Notes: generated by a model from the sequence alone, not told the origin. 57,402 nt of DNA from Candidatus Avelusimicrobium gallicola (GCA_020722185.1 DYLH01000004.1:7882-65283), one strand, 5' to 3'. Positions 8,475 to 18,367 are shown, numbered from the stretch's first letter. Numbers and translations are program-made.

Positions 8475-10615
8475 TTTCCCTCCGAATTTATAAATTTTTT
8501 TCTTTCTAGAGTCACTGATTCATTTATAGCTTTCTTTATTATTTCCGGATTATCATTTGGATCAAGTATTTTTATATTGTTGTCTCTAAATTTGCCTTTA
8601 AGTCGAAATGCGATGGCAGGACGGCCTTTGGAGTCCGTTAGCGCTTCAGGCAGTCCGCCAGAGGAATAGGACTTATTGTTTATAACACGCACATTAAGAT
8701 TCAGTTTTTCATTCATGAAATCCACTTCGCCACTGGTGTAAGCCATAAATTCCTTGCCATTTATATAAAAACTATTTAATACTATTTTACCATTATTTAA
8801 GCTGTAATCTGCTGCTGTATCAAAGAAATATACATTTTCTACATTTGAATTAATTCTCAAAGATCCGACTCTGTTTAGTCTATGTATAGTGGTTATTGGA
8901 AGAGAAATTAGATGATATAAATTGTTCTCTTCTGAGTTTTTTTGGACATTCATAAAAACTCCATTTTCAGCTTTGACTACAAAGGATCCAGCAATCTTTT
9001 TGAAATCTGTTTGAAAATTGGAAATAATAGCCTGAGCATATAATTTTTGGGAATGGGCCAATGGGTTTTCAAATCCATCAGAATTATAAAATACCTTTAT
9101 CTTCTTTCCTATAAAATTGTATTTTTCATCAGTCTTTCCTGTTTGTTTTCTTTTTTTTATTTCAGCTATGTGATTTATTAGAGATAGTATCTCTTCAATT
9201 TTTGTTTTATTTATATGGATTGAGAATTCTCCTTCTCTTAATGAAGTTTCATTATTTTTTATTGTTCCCAATAATGCCACTTTTTTATCATTGAAAAAAG
9301 AAAAAGCTTTCATCTTTTCTATATTTTTATCGGCTTCCCATTTAAAATTAAGTTTTGTAAATTTATTCTCACCAGCTTGTATCTCTCCACTAGTGATATT
9401 GAGAGCTTTGAACGAATCATTTAGAACTATTTTTCCACTTACATTGCTAAAATTAAAAATTTTTTCTTTGTCTAAAAAAGACATATTTGAAAAGGATGAG
9501 GAGATGTTCAATTTTTTATTTCCATTAATGCTTTTTGATAATCTTATCTCAAGATTTAGAATTCCATTCGGGTTTATTATAAAAGTGGATAAAGTCTTTT
9601 TTATTTTCTTGGCAGGCATTTTATTTACAAGGCATGTAATTGAGTATGAAAATTTGTTTTGGTTATAAGAAATTATGCCTGATGCGGAAGTGTTTATCTC
9701 TCGTGAGAGAAGGGATAAAGAGTAAGATTTAGAATTTTCAATTTTGTGAAATTTTGTAATTATTTTAGAGTTAGGTAATTCAAAATTGTCTTTTATATTT
9801 ATAATGTCTTTCAAGTTTGTATCCGGTATATTAAGCGTCAGTGTGCCAGAAGGTTCTGATAGATTTTCTATTTTGCCTTTTGCTGAATAAATTTTTTCAT
9901 CAATTGAAAGAGATGAATCTATATTTTCAAGACCGCATTCTTTAAGCGTTTTGCCATGCTTAAAATCAGCATTCAGGAAGAAGCGTGAGGCAGTATTTGT
10001 TTTTAAATAGTCTGTTTTGAAATCTGTTGAAATCGTAAAATTTGAGTATTCCGAGGACCTAGATAAATCAGTGAATAAATCTATTTTTTCAAAGATATGA
10101 AAAAGAGAGTTTTTCATATCCTCAATATCTATTTTTCCATCTTCAACTTCGATATTATTTATTTTAAAAAAACTGCCTTTTTTGTTTTTCCAGTTTGAGA
10201 GAATATCCTCAAATTCCCATGTCCCATCTATTTTTCTTATTAAAGATATTTCAGGAGAAATCATTTTGAAATTTTTTACTTCAATTTTGCCTGAAAGAAG
10301 AGAATAAGGGGAAAATATCCCAACTATTCTTGAACACTTTATGAAGAATTTCTGATTATCTTTTGAATATATTGAAAGGCCTTTAATTTGTATTCTGCCA
10401 TAAGGATCAAAAGATACGCTTTCAATTGAAGTCGGTCTCAAAAAGGTTTCCTGTACTTGCCAGCTCACAATTGCTCTTAGTTCTTTCGGCGAAAAATAAT
10501 GGTTTAACAGGTAATAGAAGGCAAAATATGAGAAAATAGCTAAAAAAGCGGATAAAATAAAAATAAATTTTAGAGAATGGTATAAGAGGTTTAAAATTTT
10601 TTTAAATTTCTTCAT
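8462..10615 (-). CDS. AsmA-like / DUF748-type membrane-anchored envelope protein
   Basis: N-terminal TM then SIESVSFDPYGRIQIKGLSIYSKDN…NFKMISPEISLIRKIDGTWEFEDIL…; C-terminal AsmA-like FRLKGKFRDNNIKIL. Start MKKFKK overlaps upstream stop by ATGA. Confidence 0.7.
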   Translation of the reverse strand: MKKFKKILNLLYHSLKFIFILSAFLAIFSYFAFYYLLNHYFSPKELRAIVSWQVQETFLRPTSIESVSFDPYGRIQIKGLSIYSKDNQKFFIKCSRIVGIFSPYSLLSGKIEVKNFKMISPEISLIRKIDGTWEFEDILSNWKNKKGSFFKINNIEVEDGKIDIEDMKNSLFHIFEKIDLFTDLSRSSEYSNFTISTDFKTDYLKTNTASRFFLNADFKHGKTLKECGLENIDSSLSIDEKIYSAKGKIENLSEPSGTLTLNIPDTNLKDIINIKDNFELPNSKIITKFHKIENSKSYSLSLLSREINTSASGIISYNQNKFSYSITCLVNKMPAKKIKKTLSTFIINPNGILNLEIRLSKSINGNKKLNISSSFSNMSFLDKEKIFNFSNVSGKIVLNDSFKALNITSGEIQAGENKFTKLNFKWEADKNIEKMKAFSFFNDKKVALLGTIKNNETSLREGEFSIHINKTKIEEILSLINHIAEIKKRKQTGKTDEKYNFIGKKIKVFYNSDGFENPLAHSQKLYAQAIISNFQTDFKKIAGSFVVKAENGVFMNVQKNSEENNLYHLISLPITTIHRLNRVGSLRINSNVENVYFFDTAADYSLNNGKIVLNSFYINGKEFMAYTSGEVDFMNEKLNLNVRVINNKSYSSGGLPEALTDSKGRPAIAFRLKGKFRDNNIKILDPNDNPEIIKKAINESVTLERKKFINSEGKWLK

Positions 10616-11313
10616 ATAATCTTCCACGCCAGATTATAGAGCTTTGTTAATAAAAACCAAACATATGAGAGTATTGAAAAAAAATTGTTTATAGATGCCC
10701 AAAAAAATGCCTTTATTGCTATTTTATATGGAAAGAGCATTTTAAGTATTAAAGCAAAAAAAACTATATTGATCGCAAACACAAACATGTAGGCAAAAAA
10801 AGGTTTTTTAGTTTGTTTGAAATCGCTTTGAATAGAACTTGTCATTATGGAAATAGTTTTTAATAAATGAAATGAGAGAAAAAATCCTTCTAAAATAAGA
10901 AAATAATTTCTAAATGGAGCCATTTCAAATATGAAAGATAGGGAAAAATATATAAATGCTATAAACATTGCATAGAAAGGAAAGATATATGGGGATATTG
11001 CCACCATGAATCCAGTTCTTTCTCCAAATAGCACATATCCAGAATTTTTCTTTATAGAAATTTTTTTGATTTTATTCCCAAAAAATAATCCGAATAATGC
11101 GTGTGTTGTTTCATGAGCAAAAATATATGGAGTTGAAAATTTATCGGGGAACTTAAAATACAAGGCTATGCAGAGGATCAGTCCGCCGCTAAAAAAAATG
11201 AATTCTGAATTCCTAAGAGAAAATATGGGCAGAAAAATTGCCAGAGCCTGAAATGAGGCTATATTTAGAGGTATTAAAACTAGTGAAGCGATATTCTTTA
11301 TTACTGATCGCAT
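10612..11313 (-). CDS. Integral membrane protein with HExxH motif, putative M50-like zinc metallopeptidase
   Basis: YIFAHETTHALFGLFFGNKIKKISIKKNSGYVLFGERTGFMVAISPYIFPFYA; multiple TM helices. Confidence 0.6.
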   Translation of the reverse strand: MRSVIKNIASLVLIPLNIASFQALAIFLPIFSLRNSEFIFFSGGLILCIALYFKFPDKFSTPYIFAHETTHALFGLFFGNKIKKISIKKNSGYVLFGERTGFMVAISPYIFPFYAMFIAFIYFSLSFIFEMAPFRNYFLILEGFFLSFHLLKTISIMTSSIQSDFKQTKKPFFAYMFVFAINIVFFALILKMLFPYKIAIKAFFWASINNFFSILSYVWFLLTKLYNLAWKII

Positions 11314-11318
11314 TAGAG

Positions 11319-11720
11319 TCAGGGCTTGGTCTTCAAAATTTTATGAATGAGAGCTGAAAGAACATTCACCTTTATTGGCTTTTCTATAAATTCTTTAACA
11401 TTTGGTTCTTGTTTTATCAATTCTATTGTGGTTCTATCCGCATATCTGCCGGTTATTATTATTATCGGTATTGAGGAAGTTTCATATGCTTGCAATTCCC
11501 TTAGTATTTCAAATCCTCCATATCCGGGCAGCATAAGGTCAAGCAAAATTAAATCTGGATTTATAGTCTTAGCCTTTTCTATGGCAGTTTTGCCGTCTGA
11601 AGCTTTTTCAACTTTGAATCCCTCTTTTTTTACTATAAATTCCAGCAAATCTCTTATGCTATCGTCGTCATCTACTATCAAGACGAGTTTGTTCTGAGGT
11701 TTGTCTAAATGTTCATCCAT
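11319..11720 (-). CDS. Single-domain response regulator
   Basis: KLVLIVDDDDSIRDLLEF, LILLDLMLPGYGG, IIIITGRYA, FIEKPI; start at MDEHLDK. Confidence 0.88.
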   Translation of the reverse strand: MDEHLDKPQNKLVLIVDDDDSIRDLLEFIVKKEGFKVEKASDGKTAIEKAKTINPDLILLDLMLPGYGGFEILRELQAYETSSIPIIIITGRYADRTTIELIKQEPNVKEFIEKPIKVNVLSALIHKILKTKP

Positions 11721-11721
11721 A

Positions 11722-11952
11722 TTAAAGGTTTGTTGTGACCAGTGTCTCTGTTGTCTGAACTCCGTGTATCCCTCTGATTTCTCTAACAATAAGTCCGCTC
11801 AATTTGTCCATTGTATCTGCCTCTGCCATAAGTATGGCATCCCATGCTCCAAAGGTTAGATACACATCTTTAACCCCACGTATGCTTTTTATCTGGCCTA
11901 TTGCTTTTTGCTCAAGGCCCGCAACAAGTTTGCAAAGTATAAATGCCACCAT
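11722..11952 (-). CDS. Stand-alone Lrp/AsnC ligand-binding (RAM) domain protein
   Basis: MVAFILCKLVAGLEQKAIGQIKSIRGVKDVYLTFGAWDAILMAEADTMDKLSGLIVREIRGIHGVQTTETLVTTNL; GGAGG RBS; no HTH. Confidence 0.85.
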   Translation of the reverse strand: MVAFILCKLVAGLEQKAIGQIKSIRGVKDVYLTFGAWDAILMAEADTMDKLSGLIVREIRGIHGVQTTETLVTTNL

Positions 11953-12024
11953 TGTGCCTCCATTTACAAGCAAAAACGACCACTATATTCAATTGGTTGA
12001 AAATATACTTAGGGGGAACCCTAC

Positions 12025-12720
12025 TTATATTCTTTTATTCCAGTCGCCGCTACAATATTTATTATAGGCAATTTCCCTTATATTTTCCAAATCTTTTTCA
12101 CTTATCTCGTATGTTTTCCAGCTTACTTGATATCCATTAGATAGAGCATCTCTCATTATTTCGCCGTAAAAGGCTGATTTATCCCTTGCATCTTCTATTT
12201 GAAAAGAAGCCTGATATAGCATATAGTCTGAAAATTTTCTGAGGGCTCCGCCCAGAACCTTCTTGCCATTGGAAAGCAAATCCTTTTCAACTGGTTTTGA
12301 AAAGCAGTCCATCACTGGATTGTTTACGGCATAGGAAGATGTTTTTGAGTTGAGTATATCAAGGGGAATTCCTTTTTTTGAAAACTGATCATTTATGGCG
12401 CTGTGCAGTTTTTCATAAACTGCGCTTGGATTAAAATCTCCGGGATTGTAAAAAATAAACGAGAAAGTCAGATCTGACTTGTGAAATACTATGCCTCCGC
12501 CGGTAGGTCTGCGTGTTATCGCAATAGCTTTGTCTTCCTCGCTTAGTTTCTCAATTACTTCTTTGTACCTCTGAGAAAAGCCAAATGTTATGCCGGGCTC
12601 TTTCCAGTTGAAAAATCTAAGCAAATATTTCTCTGGCATTCTCTGACAAAAAAACTCATCAGCGGCCATTTGTTCAAAAACATTCAAAGCAGGAGTGTCT
12701 ATTATGAGTCCATTGTTCAT
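12025..12720 (-). CDS. lplA: Lipoate-protein ligase A / octanoyltransferase family protein
   Basis: EQMAADEFF, FNWKEPGITFGFSQRY, ITRRPTGGGIVFHKSDLTFSF, GKKVLGGALRKF; adjacent to gcv genes. Confidence 0.82.
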   Translation of the reverse strand: MNNGLIIDTPALNVFEQMAADEFFCQRMPEKYLLRFFNWKEPGITFGFSQRYKEVIEKLSEEDKAIAITRRPTGGGIVFHKSDLTFSFIFYNPGDFNPSAVYEKLHSAINDQFSKKGIPLDILNSKTSSYAVNNPVMDCFSKPVEKDLLSNGKKVLGGALRKFSDYMLYQASFQIEDARDKSAFYGEIMRDALSNGYQVSWKTYEISEKDLENIREIAYNKYCSGDWNKRI

Positions 12721-12742
12721 AGGTATTGCTATCGCTTAAACT

Positions 12743-14188
12743 TTACCACTTTATATTTGGCTGTCTGGCCGCCAAAACCTCGTCCAGTCTTTTGACTGGC
12801 ATGGTATGAGGCGCCTGTTTAAGCATTTCTGGATTTTCCATTGCTTCACTGTGTATTTTTGTCATTGTTGATATAAAGGAGTCCAATGTTTCCTTGCTTT
12901 CGGTTTCAGTTGGCTCTATCATTATTGCCTCGTGAACTATCAATGGAAAATATACAGTTGGGGCATGAAATCCATAATCTAAAAGTCTCTTGGCGATATC
13001 CAGAGTTTTTATGCCCTTTTCCTGCAATTCTTTTGAAGGGGTAAGCACGCATTCATGCATGCAATACTCCTTTGAATAAGATGGGTAGAGCTTTTCTAGG
13101 GATGCCTTTATATAGTTTGCGTTTAGTATAGCATTCTCAGCTATGCTTTTAAATTCTTCTGGTCCATGGTTTAATATGTAGGCGTATGCTCTTAGGAGAA
13201 CCTGCGTATTGCAGAGATAGGCTTTTATCCTTCCTATGGAGAGTGGAACATTTTCATTTAGAAAATACTTGCCTTCTTTTTTCTCTACTCTTGGTTTTGG
13301 CAGGTGCGGCGAGAGAATTCTTTTGACAAGTATTCCGCCAGCTCCCGGCCCTCCGCCGCCATGGGGTGTGGAAAAAGTTTTATGCATATTGAGATGCATT
13401 ATGTCTATACCAAAATCGCCGGGTTTCACCAATCCTATCAAAGCGTTTAGATTTGCGCCATCCATGTATACAAGACTGCCATTGGCATGGGCTAGCTCGC
13501 ATATCTTTTTTATGTTTTTCTCAAAAATGCCAAGAGTATTTGGCACTGTAAGCATTATGACGGCAGTTCTAGGCGTTAGATTTTTTTTAAGTACATCCAG
13601 ATCAAGACGACCATCTGGAGAGGATTGTATGTTCACTGTTTTGAATCCAGCCATAGAGGCAGTGGCAGGATTTGTGCCATGGGCTGAATCCGGCACTATG
13701 ATCTCATCTCTCCCTTCGCCTTTAACTGAAAAATATTTTTTTGCTATAAGTATTCCCGTGTATTCTCCATGCGCCCCTGCCACAGGCCAAAGGGTGGCAT
13801 CATCCATCCCGCAAAGTTCGCAGAGCCTATTTTGAGCATCATATATGATTTCAAGCGTGCCTTGCGCATTTTCATCAAGCGAAAGAGGATGAAGTGATGT
13901 GAATCCCTCAAATGAAGATGTTTCTTCATTTATTCTCGGGTTATATTTCATTGTGCATGACCCAAGCGGATAAAAATGTGTATCTACCGAGAAATTAAAT
14001 TTTGAGAGCCTTGTGAAATGCCTCACTGTGTCAAACTCTGAAAGCTCCGGCAATTTGGGCTCTGACTTTCTTGTAAAATTGTTTGGTATATTGGTTTCAC
14101 ATGAGGGGCAATTGAACCTAATTCCTCTTTTGCCAGATCTTGATTTCTCTATGCTCAATTCATTGTCAAATTTCATTATATCGTTCAT
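12743..14188 (-). CDS. gcvPB: Glycine dehydrogenase (decarboxylating) subunit 2
   Basis: FYPLGSCTMKYNPRINE, HGEYTGILIAKKYF, PDSAHGTNPATASMAGF, HLNMHKTFSTPHGGGGPGAG (PLP lysine). Confidence 0.95.
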   Translation of the reverse strand: MNDIMKFDNELSIEKSRSGKRGIRFNCPSCETNIPNNFTRKSEPKLPELSEFDTVRHFTRLSKFNFSVDTHFYPLGSCTMKYNPRINEETSSFEGFTSLHPLSLDENAQGTLEIIYDAQNRLCELCGMDDATLWPVAGAHGEYTGILIAKKYFSVKGEGRDEIIVPDSAHGTNPATASMAGFKTVNIQSSPDGRLDLDVLKKNLTPRTAVIMLTVPNTLGIFEKNIKKICELAHANGSLVYMDGANLNALIGLVKPGDFGIDIMHLNMHKTFSTPHGGGGPGAGGILVKRILSPHLPKPRVEKKEGKYFLNENVPLSIGRIKAYLCNTQVLLRAYAYILNHGPEEFKSIAENAILNANYIKASLEKLYPSYSKEYCMHECVLTPSKELQEKGIKTLDIAKRLLDYGFHAPTVYFPLIVHEAIMIEPTETESKETLDSFISTMTKIHSEAMENPEMLKQAPHTMPVKRLDEVLAARQPNIKW

Positions 14189-15516
14189 ATCGACTCCTCT
14201 ATAGCTTTTTTAAGCAATGAAATATCATTTTCATCTTTTGTTTCTGTAAGGCAGACTAAAAGAGAGTTTTCAAATTCCTTGCCCATATGTCCAAGATCAA
14301 GCCCGGGATCTATATGAAAAGAGGAAGATACTTTTCTCCTTATTTCAGAGGCAGGAAGCGGCAGATCTATGACAAATTCATTGAAAAAAGGTTGATTATA
14401 TTTCAGTTTTACGCCTTTTATTTTAGACAGCTCTTTTGCCGCCTTTACCGCCAGACTATTGTTTATCAGGCAGGCTTCCTTTAGTCCGTCGGGGCCTAAA
14501 AGTGAGCAGTAGATTGTGGTAGCGAGAGCGCAGAGAGCTTGATTTGAGCATATATTCGAAGCAGCCTTGTCTCTCCTTATATGTTGCTCTCTAGCTTGAA
14601 GAGTCAGCACAAATCCACGCTTTCCATCTTTATCCTTTGTTAGTCCGCATATTCTGCCTGGCATTTGTCTGATATACTCTTTCTTAGATGTGAATATTCC
14701 AAGATATGGTCCGCCATAAGACATTGGAAGACCAAGAGATTGTCCCTCCCCGACAGCGAAATCAAAACCGCATGAACCGGGCGTTTTAAGTATGCCTAAA
14801 GAAAATGGGTCTGATATACATATTGAAAGAATCTTTTTTTCAGCAGCTTTTTTGCCTATAGCCTCTATGTCCTCTATTACTCCAAAATAATTTGGATTTG
14901 ACACCGCTATACATGCTGTTGAAGAATCCATCATTTTTTCAGCAGCAGTTATGTCCAGCTTTCCGTCTTTGAGAGGAATCATTTCAAAAACAAATTCTTT
15001 ATTGTCTGCTAAATATGTCCTAGTTACCTCTATATACCTATTGTCTATGCCTTGGGAGTAGAGTATTTTCTTTTTTCCGCTTATTCTCAAACATGCTTTT
15101 ACGGCCTCGGCAAAAGCCGTTGAGCCATCATACATTGAGGCATTGGAACAATCCATTTCATATAGAGCGCACATAGAGCTTTGATATTCGTATATGGTTT
15201 GTAGCAGCCCTTGACTTGCCTCTGCCTGATATGGCGTATAAGCAGTTAAAAATTCTCCTCTTGAAATGATAGCTTTAAGAGCAGACGGAGTGTAGTGATC
15301 ATAGACTCCAGCTCCGACGAAGCTTTTTATAACCGTATTTTTGTCAGATAGATCTCTCATCTTTTTATAGATCTCTATCTCGGAAAGCGCTTTTGGAAGT
15401 GAAATTTTAGGATTGAGAAACTCTTCTGGTATTGAGGAAATGAGTTCGGAAAAATCCTTAACCCCTATTGCTGAAAGCATTTCCTCCTTTTCTTGTTTTG
15501 TATTGGATATGTACAT
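14185..15516 (-). CDS. gcvPA: Glycine dehydrogenase (decarboxylating) subunit 1
   Basis: FVGAGVYDHYTPSALKAIISRGEFLTAYTPYQAEASQGLLQTIYEYQSSMCALYEMDCSNASMYDGSTA; start placed at MYISNTKQ with AGGGAG RBS. Confidence 0.95.
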   Translation of the reverse strand: MYISNTKQEKEEMLSAIGVKDFSELISSIPEEFLNPKISLPKALSEIEIYKKMRDLSDKNTVIKSFVGAGVYDHYTPSALKAIISRGEFLTAYTPYQAEASQGLLQTIYEYQSSMCALYEMDCSNASMYDGSTAFAEAVKACLRISGKKKILYSQGIDNRYIEVTRTYLADNKEFVFEMIPLKDGKLDITAAEKMMDSSTACIAVSNPNYFGVIEDIEAIGKKAAEKKILSICISDPFSLGILKTPGSCGFDFAVGEGQSLGLPMSYGGPYLGIFTSKKEYIRQMPGRICGLTKDKDGKRGFVLTLQAREQHIRRDKAASNICSNQALCALATTIYCSLLGPDGLKEACLINNSLAVKAAKELSKIKGVKLKYNQPFFNEFVIDLPLPASEIRRKVSSSFHIDPGLDLGHMGKEFENSLLVCLTETKDENDISLLKKAIEESI

Positions 15517-15615
15517 ACAGGGCTCCCTGAAAATAAACTGCGCATTGGCAAAGTTATTAAAAAGTTTTGGCGGCAACATTTTTAAATATTGCCGCAAAAC
15601 ATTAAAGAAACTGGT

Positions 15616-15999
15616 TTAGTGAACTTCTGTTTTTATAAACTCTTGATAGGCTTTGAAGTCCATTAAATCTGAAACATCTGCATTGGATACTTTCATTTTG
15701 TATATCCAACCATTATCTATCGGGGATTGATTTAATAGCGCAGGATCTTCAGAAAGTTTATTGTTGACTTCACTGACTTCTCCGCTGACTGGAGAGTATA
15801 TGTCAAAAGCTGACTTGACAGATTCCACAACGCAAGCTTGTTTGCCTTTTTCAAGTTTTGCTCCAACTTTAGGCAAATCTACAAAAACTATATCTCCCAT
15901 TTCATGCTGAGCATGATCTGAAACTCCGACAGTGGCCACATCGCCATCTATCTTTATCCATTCATGCGTTTTTGTGTATTTGAGCTCTTCTGGTTTCAT
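15616..15999 (-). CDS. gcvH: Glycine cleavage system H protein
   Basis: KYTKTHEWIKIDGDVATVGVSDHAQHEMGDIVFVDLP…VVESVKSAFDIYSPVSGEV (lipoyl lysine ESVKS). Confidence 0.96.
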   Translation of the reverse strand: MKPEELKYTKTHEWIKIDGDVATVGVSDHAQHEMGDIVFVDLPKVGAKLEKGKQACVVESVKSAFDIYSPVSGEVSEVNNKLSEDPALLNQSPIDNGWIYKMKVSNADVSDLMDFKAYQEFIKTEVH

Positions 16000-16050
16000 T
16001 TTTCCTCCGTTTAGAATATTCTATATCTTTAATTCAAAATTTTCAAAAAC

Positions 16051-17178
16051 TCAATTTTCAGTGTAGACTTTGCCAAAAGCTCCACCCTTGTAAAACGGCA
16101 AGTCATGAACAGTTGCTTTGATATTCTTGCCGCGTATTTCGACTTCCAAACTGTCACCCGGTTTAAGTTGAGGCATATCAAAATAGCCAACTCCTATTCC
16201 CTTTTTAAGAGTGGGGGAAAAGGTGGCGCTTTGCAATGTGCCGGTGAGTTTTCCTTGATAAAAAACTTTGCATCCTTCTCTGGGAATTCCGGTTTCAGTG
16301 ACAAGACCTATAAGTCTTATTTTAAGGCCTTCTGCTTTCTGTTTCTCATAAATTTCTTTTCCTATAAATTTATCTTTTTTTAGTTTTACTACCCAACCAT
16401 AATTTGCCTCATATGTGGTGTGTTCATCATCTATGTCATTGCCATAAAGAAGATACCCGCTTTCAAGACGAAGTGTATCTCTTGCTCCAAGTCCGCATGG
16501 AATTAGTCCTTCAGGTTTGCCTAACTCAAAAAATTTTTCCCATATTTCATTAATTACCTTATGGGGGGCAGCCACTTCAAATCCATCTTCGCCAGTATAT
16601 CCTGTTCGGCTTACGAATATCTTTTCTCCATTGAAAGAAGACTCGACTATGGAGAATCTGCCAAATTTAAGTATGGCAGGCTCAAATTTCTTCATTATAG
16701 ATATTGTTTTTGGGCCCTGAATGGCAACCATTGAGTAGTCTCCACTCTTGTTTTCTATCTTGACATTAAATCCCTTTGAATTTTCGAGCATCCATTCATA
16801 ATCTTTCAATGTGGTTGTTGCATTTACTATCACTAAATATCTGTTTGATTTCTTATCCAGACAGAAATTTATTACATCATCTACTATGCCCCTTCTGCCA
16901 TTTGGTAAATGAGAATAGCATCCTTGATTGTTTTCCAACTTCTTTACATCGTTGGCATTTATGTAATCTAAAAAAGCTGCCGCGTCAGGACCTGAAACAA
17001 AAATTTGCCCCATATGCGAAACATCAAAAATTCCAGCTCCTGTTCTTACTGCATTATGTTCTTTTGTTATTCCTTCAAACTGTATTGGCAGTTCCCAACC
17101 GTGAAAATCTACCATTCTTCCGCCATATTTTCGGCAGGTGCTGTTTAAGGCAGTTTTTCTTAGAGTATTTGTATTCAT
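16051..17178 (-). CDS. gcvT: Aminomethyltransferase (glycine cleavage T protein)
   Basis: GGRMVDFHGWELPIQFEGITKEHNAVRTGAGIFDVSHMGQI, RTGYTGEDGFEV, GLGARDTLRLESGYLLYGND. Confidence 0.96.
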   Translation of the reverse strand: MNTNTLRKTALNSTCRKYGGRMVDFHGWELPIQFEGITKEHNAVRTGAGIFDVSHMGQIFVSGPDAAAFLDYINANDVKKLENNQGCYSHLPNGRRGIVDDVINFCLDKKSNRYLVIVNATTTLKDYEWMLENSKGFNVKIENKSGDYSMVAIQGPKTISIMKKFEPAILKFGRFSIVESSFNGEKIFVSRTGYTGEDGFEVAAPHKVINEIWEKFFELGKPEGLIPCGLGARDTLRLESGYLLYGNDIDDEHTTYEANYGWVVKLKKDKFIGKEIYEKQKAEGLKIRLIGLVTETGIPREGCKVFYQGKLTGTLQSATFSPTLKKGIGVGYFDMPQLKPGDSLEVEIRGKNIKATVHDLPFYKGGAFGKVYTEN

Positions 17179-17205
17179 TTTTTCCTCCGCTTGAATCTAT
17201 CAAAT

Positions 17206-17218
17206 ATTATACATTATA
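17206..17218 (-). promoter_or_regulatory. Candidate -10 region(s) for the gcv operon
   Basis: Reverse strand contains tandem TATAATgTATAAT about 30-40 nt upstream of gcvT; no convincing -35 at canonical spacing. Confidence 0.35.
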
Positions 17219-17403
17219 CATAAAGGGAAAAAAGGAAAAAGGACAAAAGCAACAACTTATTGAAGCATTCCCGGATGTTTCGCTCAATTATGGGATGAGG
17301 ATAATACTATTACATAATGAAAAATACAGCGAATTTTACATGCTTTTTAAAGATTGCCAAGTTTATATCCGCATTTGGGACATTTTATCATTGAAAGAGA
17401 TGC

Positions 17404-17526
17404 TCAGCAGTTGACGCAGAATTTCCCTTCTTCGGCAGTTTTGCCGCAAAAAGTGCATGTTTTGGAATCAGGAAATAAATAAGCAGAAAATAGAAAACAA
17501 TAATAAAAGTTTGTAATTTTTGCGCC
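17404..17526 (-). pseudogene. Remnant of a small zinc-ribbon protein
   Basis: Open reverse frame without a start codon: GAKITNFYYCFLFSAYLFPDSKTCTFCGKTAEEGKFCVNC* (CxxC…CxxC); a second frame reads a TM-like RRKNYKLLLLFSIFCLFIS. Confidence 0.4.
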
Positions 17527-17602
17527 TTATTCTTCCCCAAAAAAACCTGCAATTACCGAAATTATGCAATATTTTTCTAAAAGCTGATTTTGGAAAATTA
17601 TT

Positions 17603-18367
17603 TTATAATTCCGCTTCTATTACTACCGGACAATGGTCAGAGCCCATTATATTTCCCAACATGTAAGAATCTTTTATCAGATTTATATGTTCTTTGTCTA
17701 TAAAAAAATAGTCTAGCCTCCATCCTATATTTCTTTCACGCGCTTTTGTCTTGTAATCCCACCAGCTATAAGCGATTTCATTTGGATGTAGGTGTCTGAA
17801 AGTGTCAATCCATCTATATTTTTCTATTTTATCCAGCCAATCTCTTTCAATTCTGAGAAATCCAGTATTATTTTTATTTTCTTTTGGCCGGGCAAGATCT
17901 ATTTCATTGTGAGCGGTGTTCACATCTCCACAGAAAATTACGGGCTTTTTTTGTTTCCTTAATTCCTCTATATAATCTAAAAAAGCCTCATAAAACTCAA
18001 GTTTGTATTTTATCCTCTCTGGCCCCATTCCACCATTTGGGAAGTAGCAATTTATAAAATGAAAATCCTCATACTCTGCGTGAATCATTCTTCCTTCATT
18101 GTCGAACTCTGATATCCCCATTCCAGTTTTAAAGCTTTTGGGTTTCTGTTTGGAAAAGATGGCTGTTCCGCTGTAACCTTTTTTTTCAGCTGAATTGAAC
18201 TCAACAAAATAGTTTTCTATTGTGTAATCTTTCTCTTTTAGCTGATCTATTGACGCTTTTGTTTCTTGAAGCGCAAGGATATCAGATTTCTCCTTTTTCA
18301 TGAAATCAAAGAAGCCTTTTTTGAGTATGGCTCTATATCCATTCACATTCCATGATATGAGTTTCAT
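17603..18367 (-). CDS. xthA: Exodeoxyribonuclease III
   Basis: MKLISWNVNGYRAILKKGF, LALQETKA, GYSGTAIFSK, CGDVNTAHNEIDL, GWRLDYFFI, GSDHCPV. Confidence 0.93.
   Translation of the reverse strand: MKLISWNVNGYRAILKKGFFDFMKKEKSDILALQETKASIDQLKEKDYTIENYFVEFNSAEKKGYSGTAIFSKQKPKSFKTGMGISEFDNEGRMIHAEYEDFHFINCYFPNGGMGPERIKYKLEFYEAFLDYIEELRKQKKPVIFCGDVNTAHNEIDLARPKENKNNTGFLRIERDWLDKIEKYRWIDTFRHLHPNEIAYSWWDYKTKARERNIGWRLDYFFIDKEHINLIKDSYMLGNIMGSDHCPVVIEAEL

Noticed and set aside
13236-13835. 199-aa plus-strand ORF
   Set aside because: Fully antisense to gcvPB, with low-complexity Ser/Pro composition; a mirror-frame artefact of conserved coding.
16776-17414. 212-aa plus-strand ORF partly in the intergenic region
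   Set aside because: Mostly antisense to gcvT; the intergenic tail looks non-protein-like and the minus strand there carries zinc-ribbon fragments instead.
17179-17602. Glycine riboswitch upstream of gcvT
   Set aside because: Looked for conserved GGAGAG / CCGAAGGGGCAA-type aptamer cores on the minus strand; the only similar string (GCCGAAGAAGGGA) belongs to the zinc-ribbon codons. A covariance model search (RF00504) would decide.
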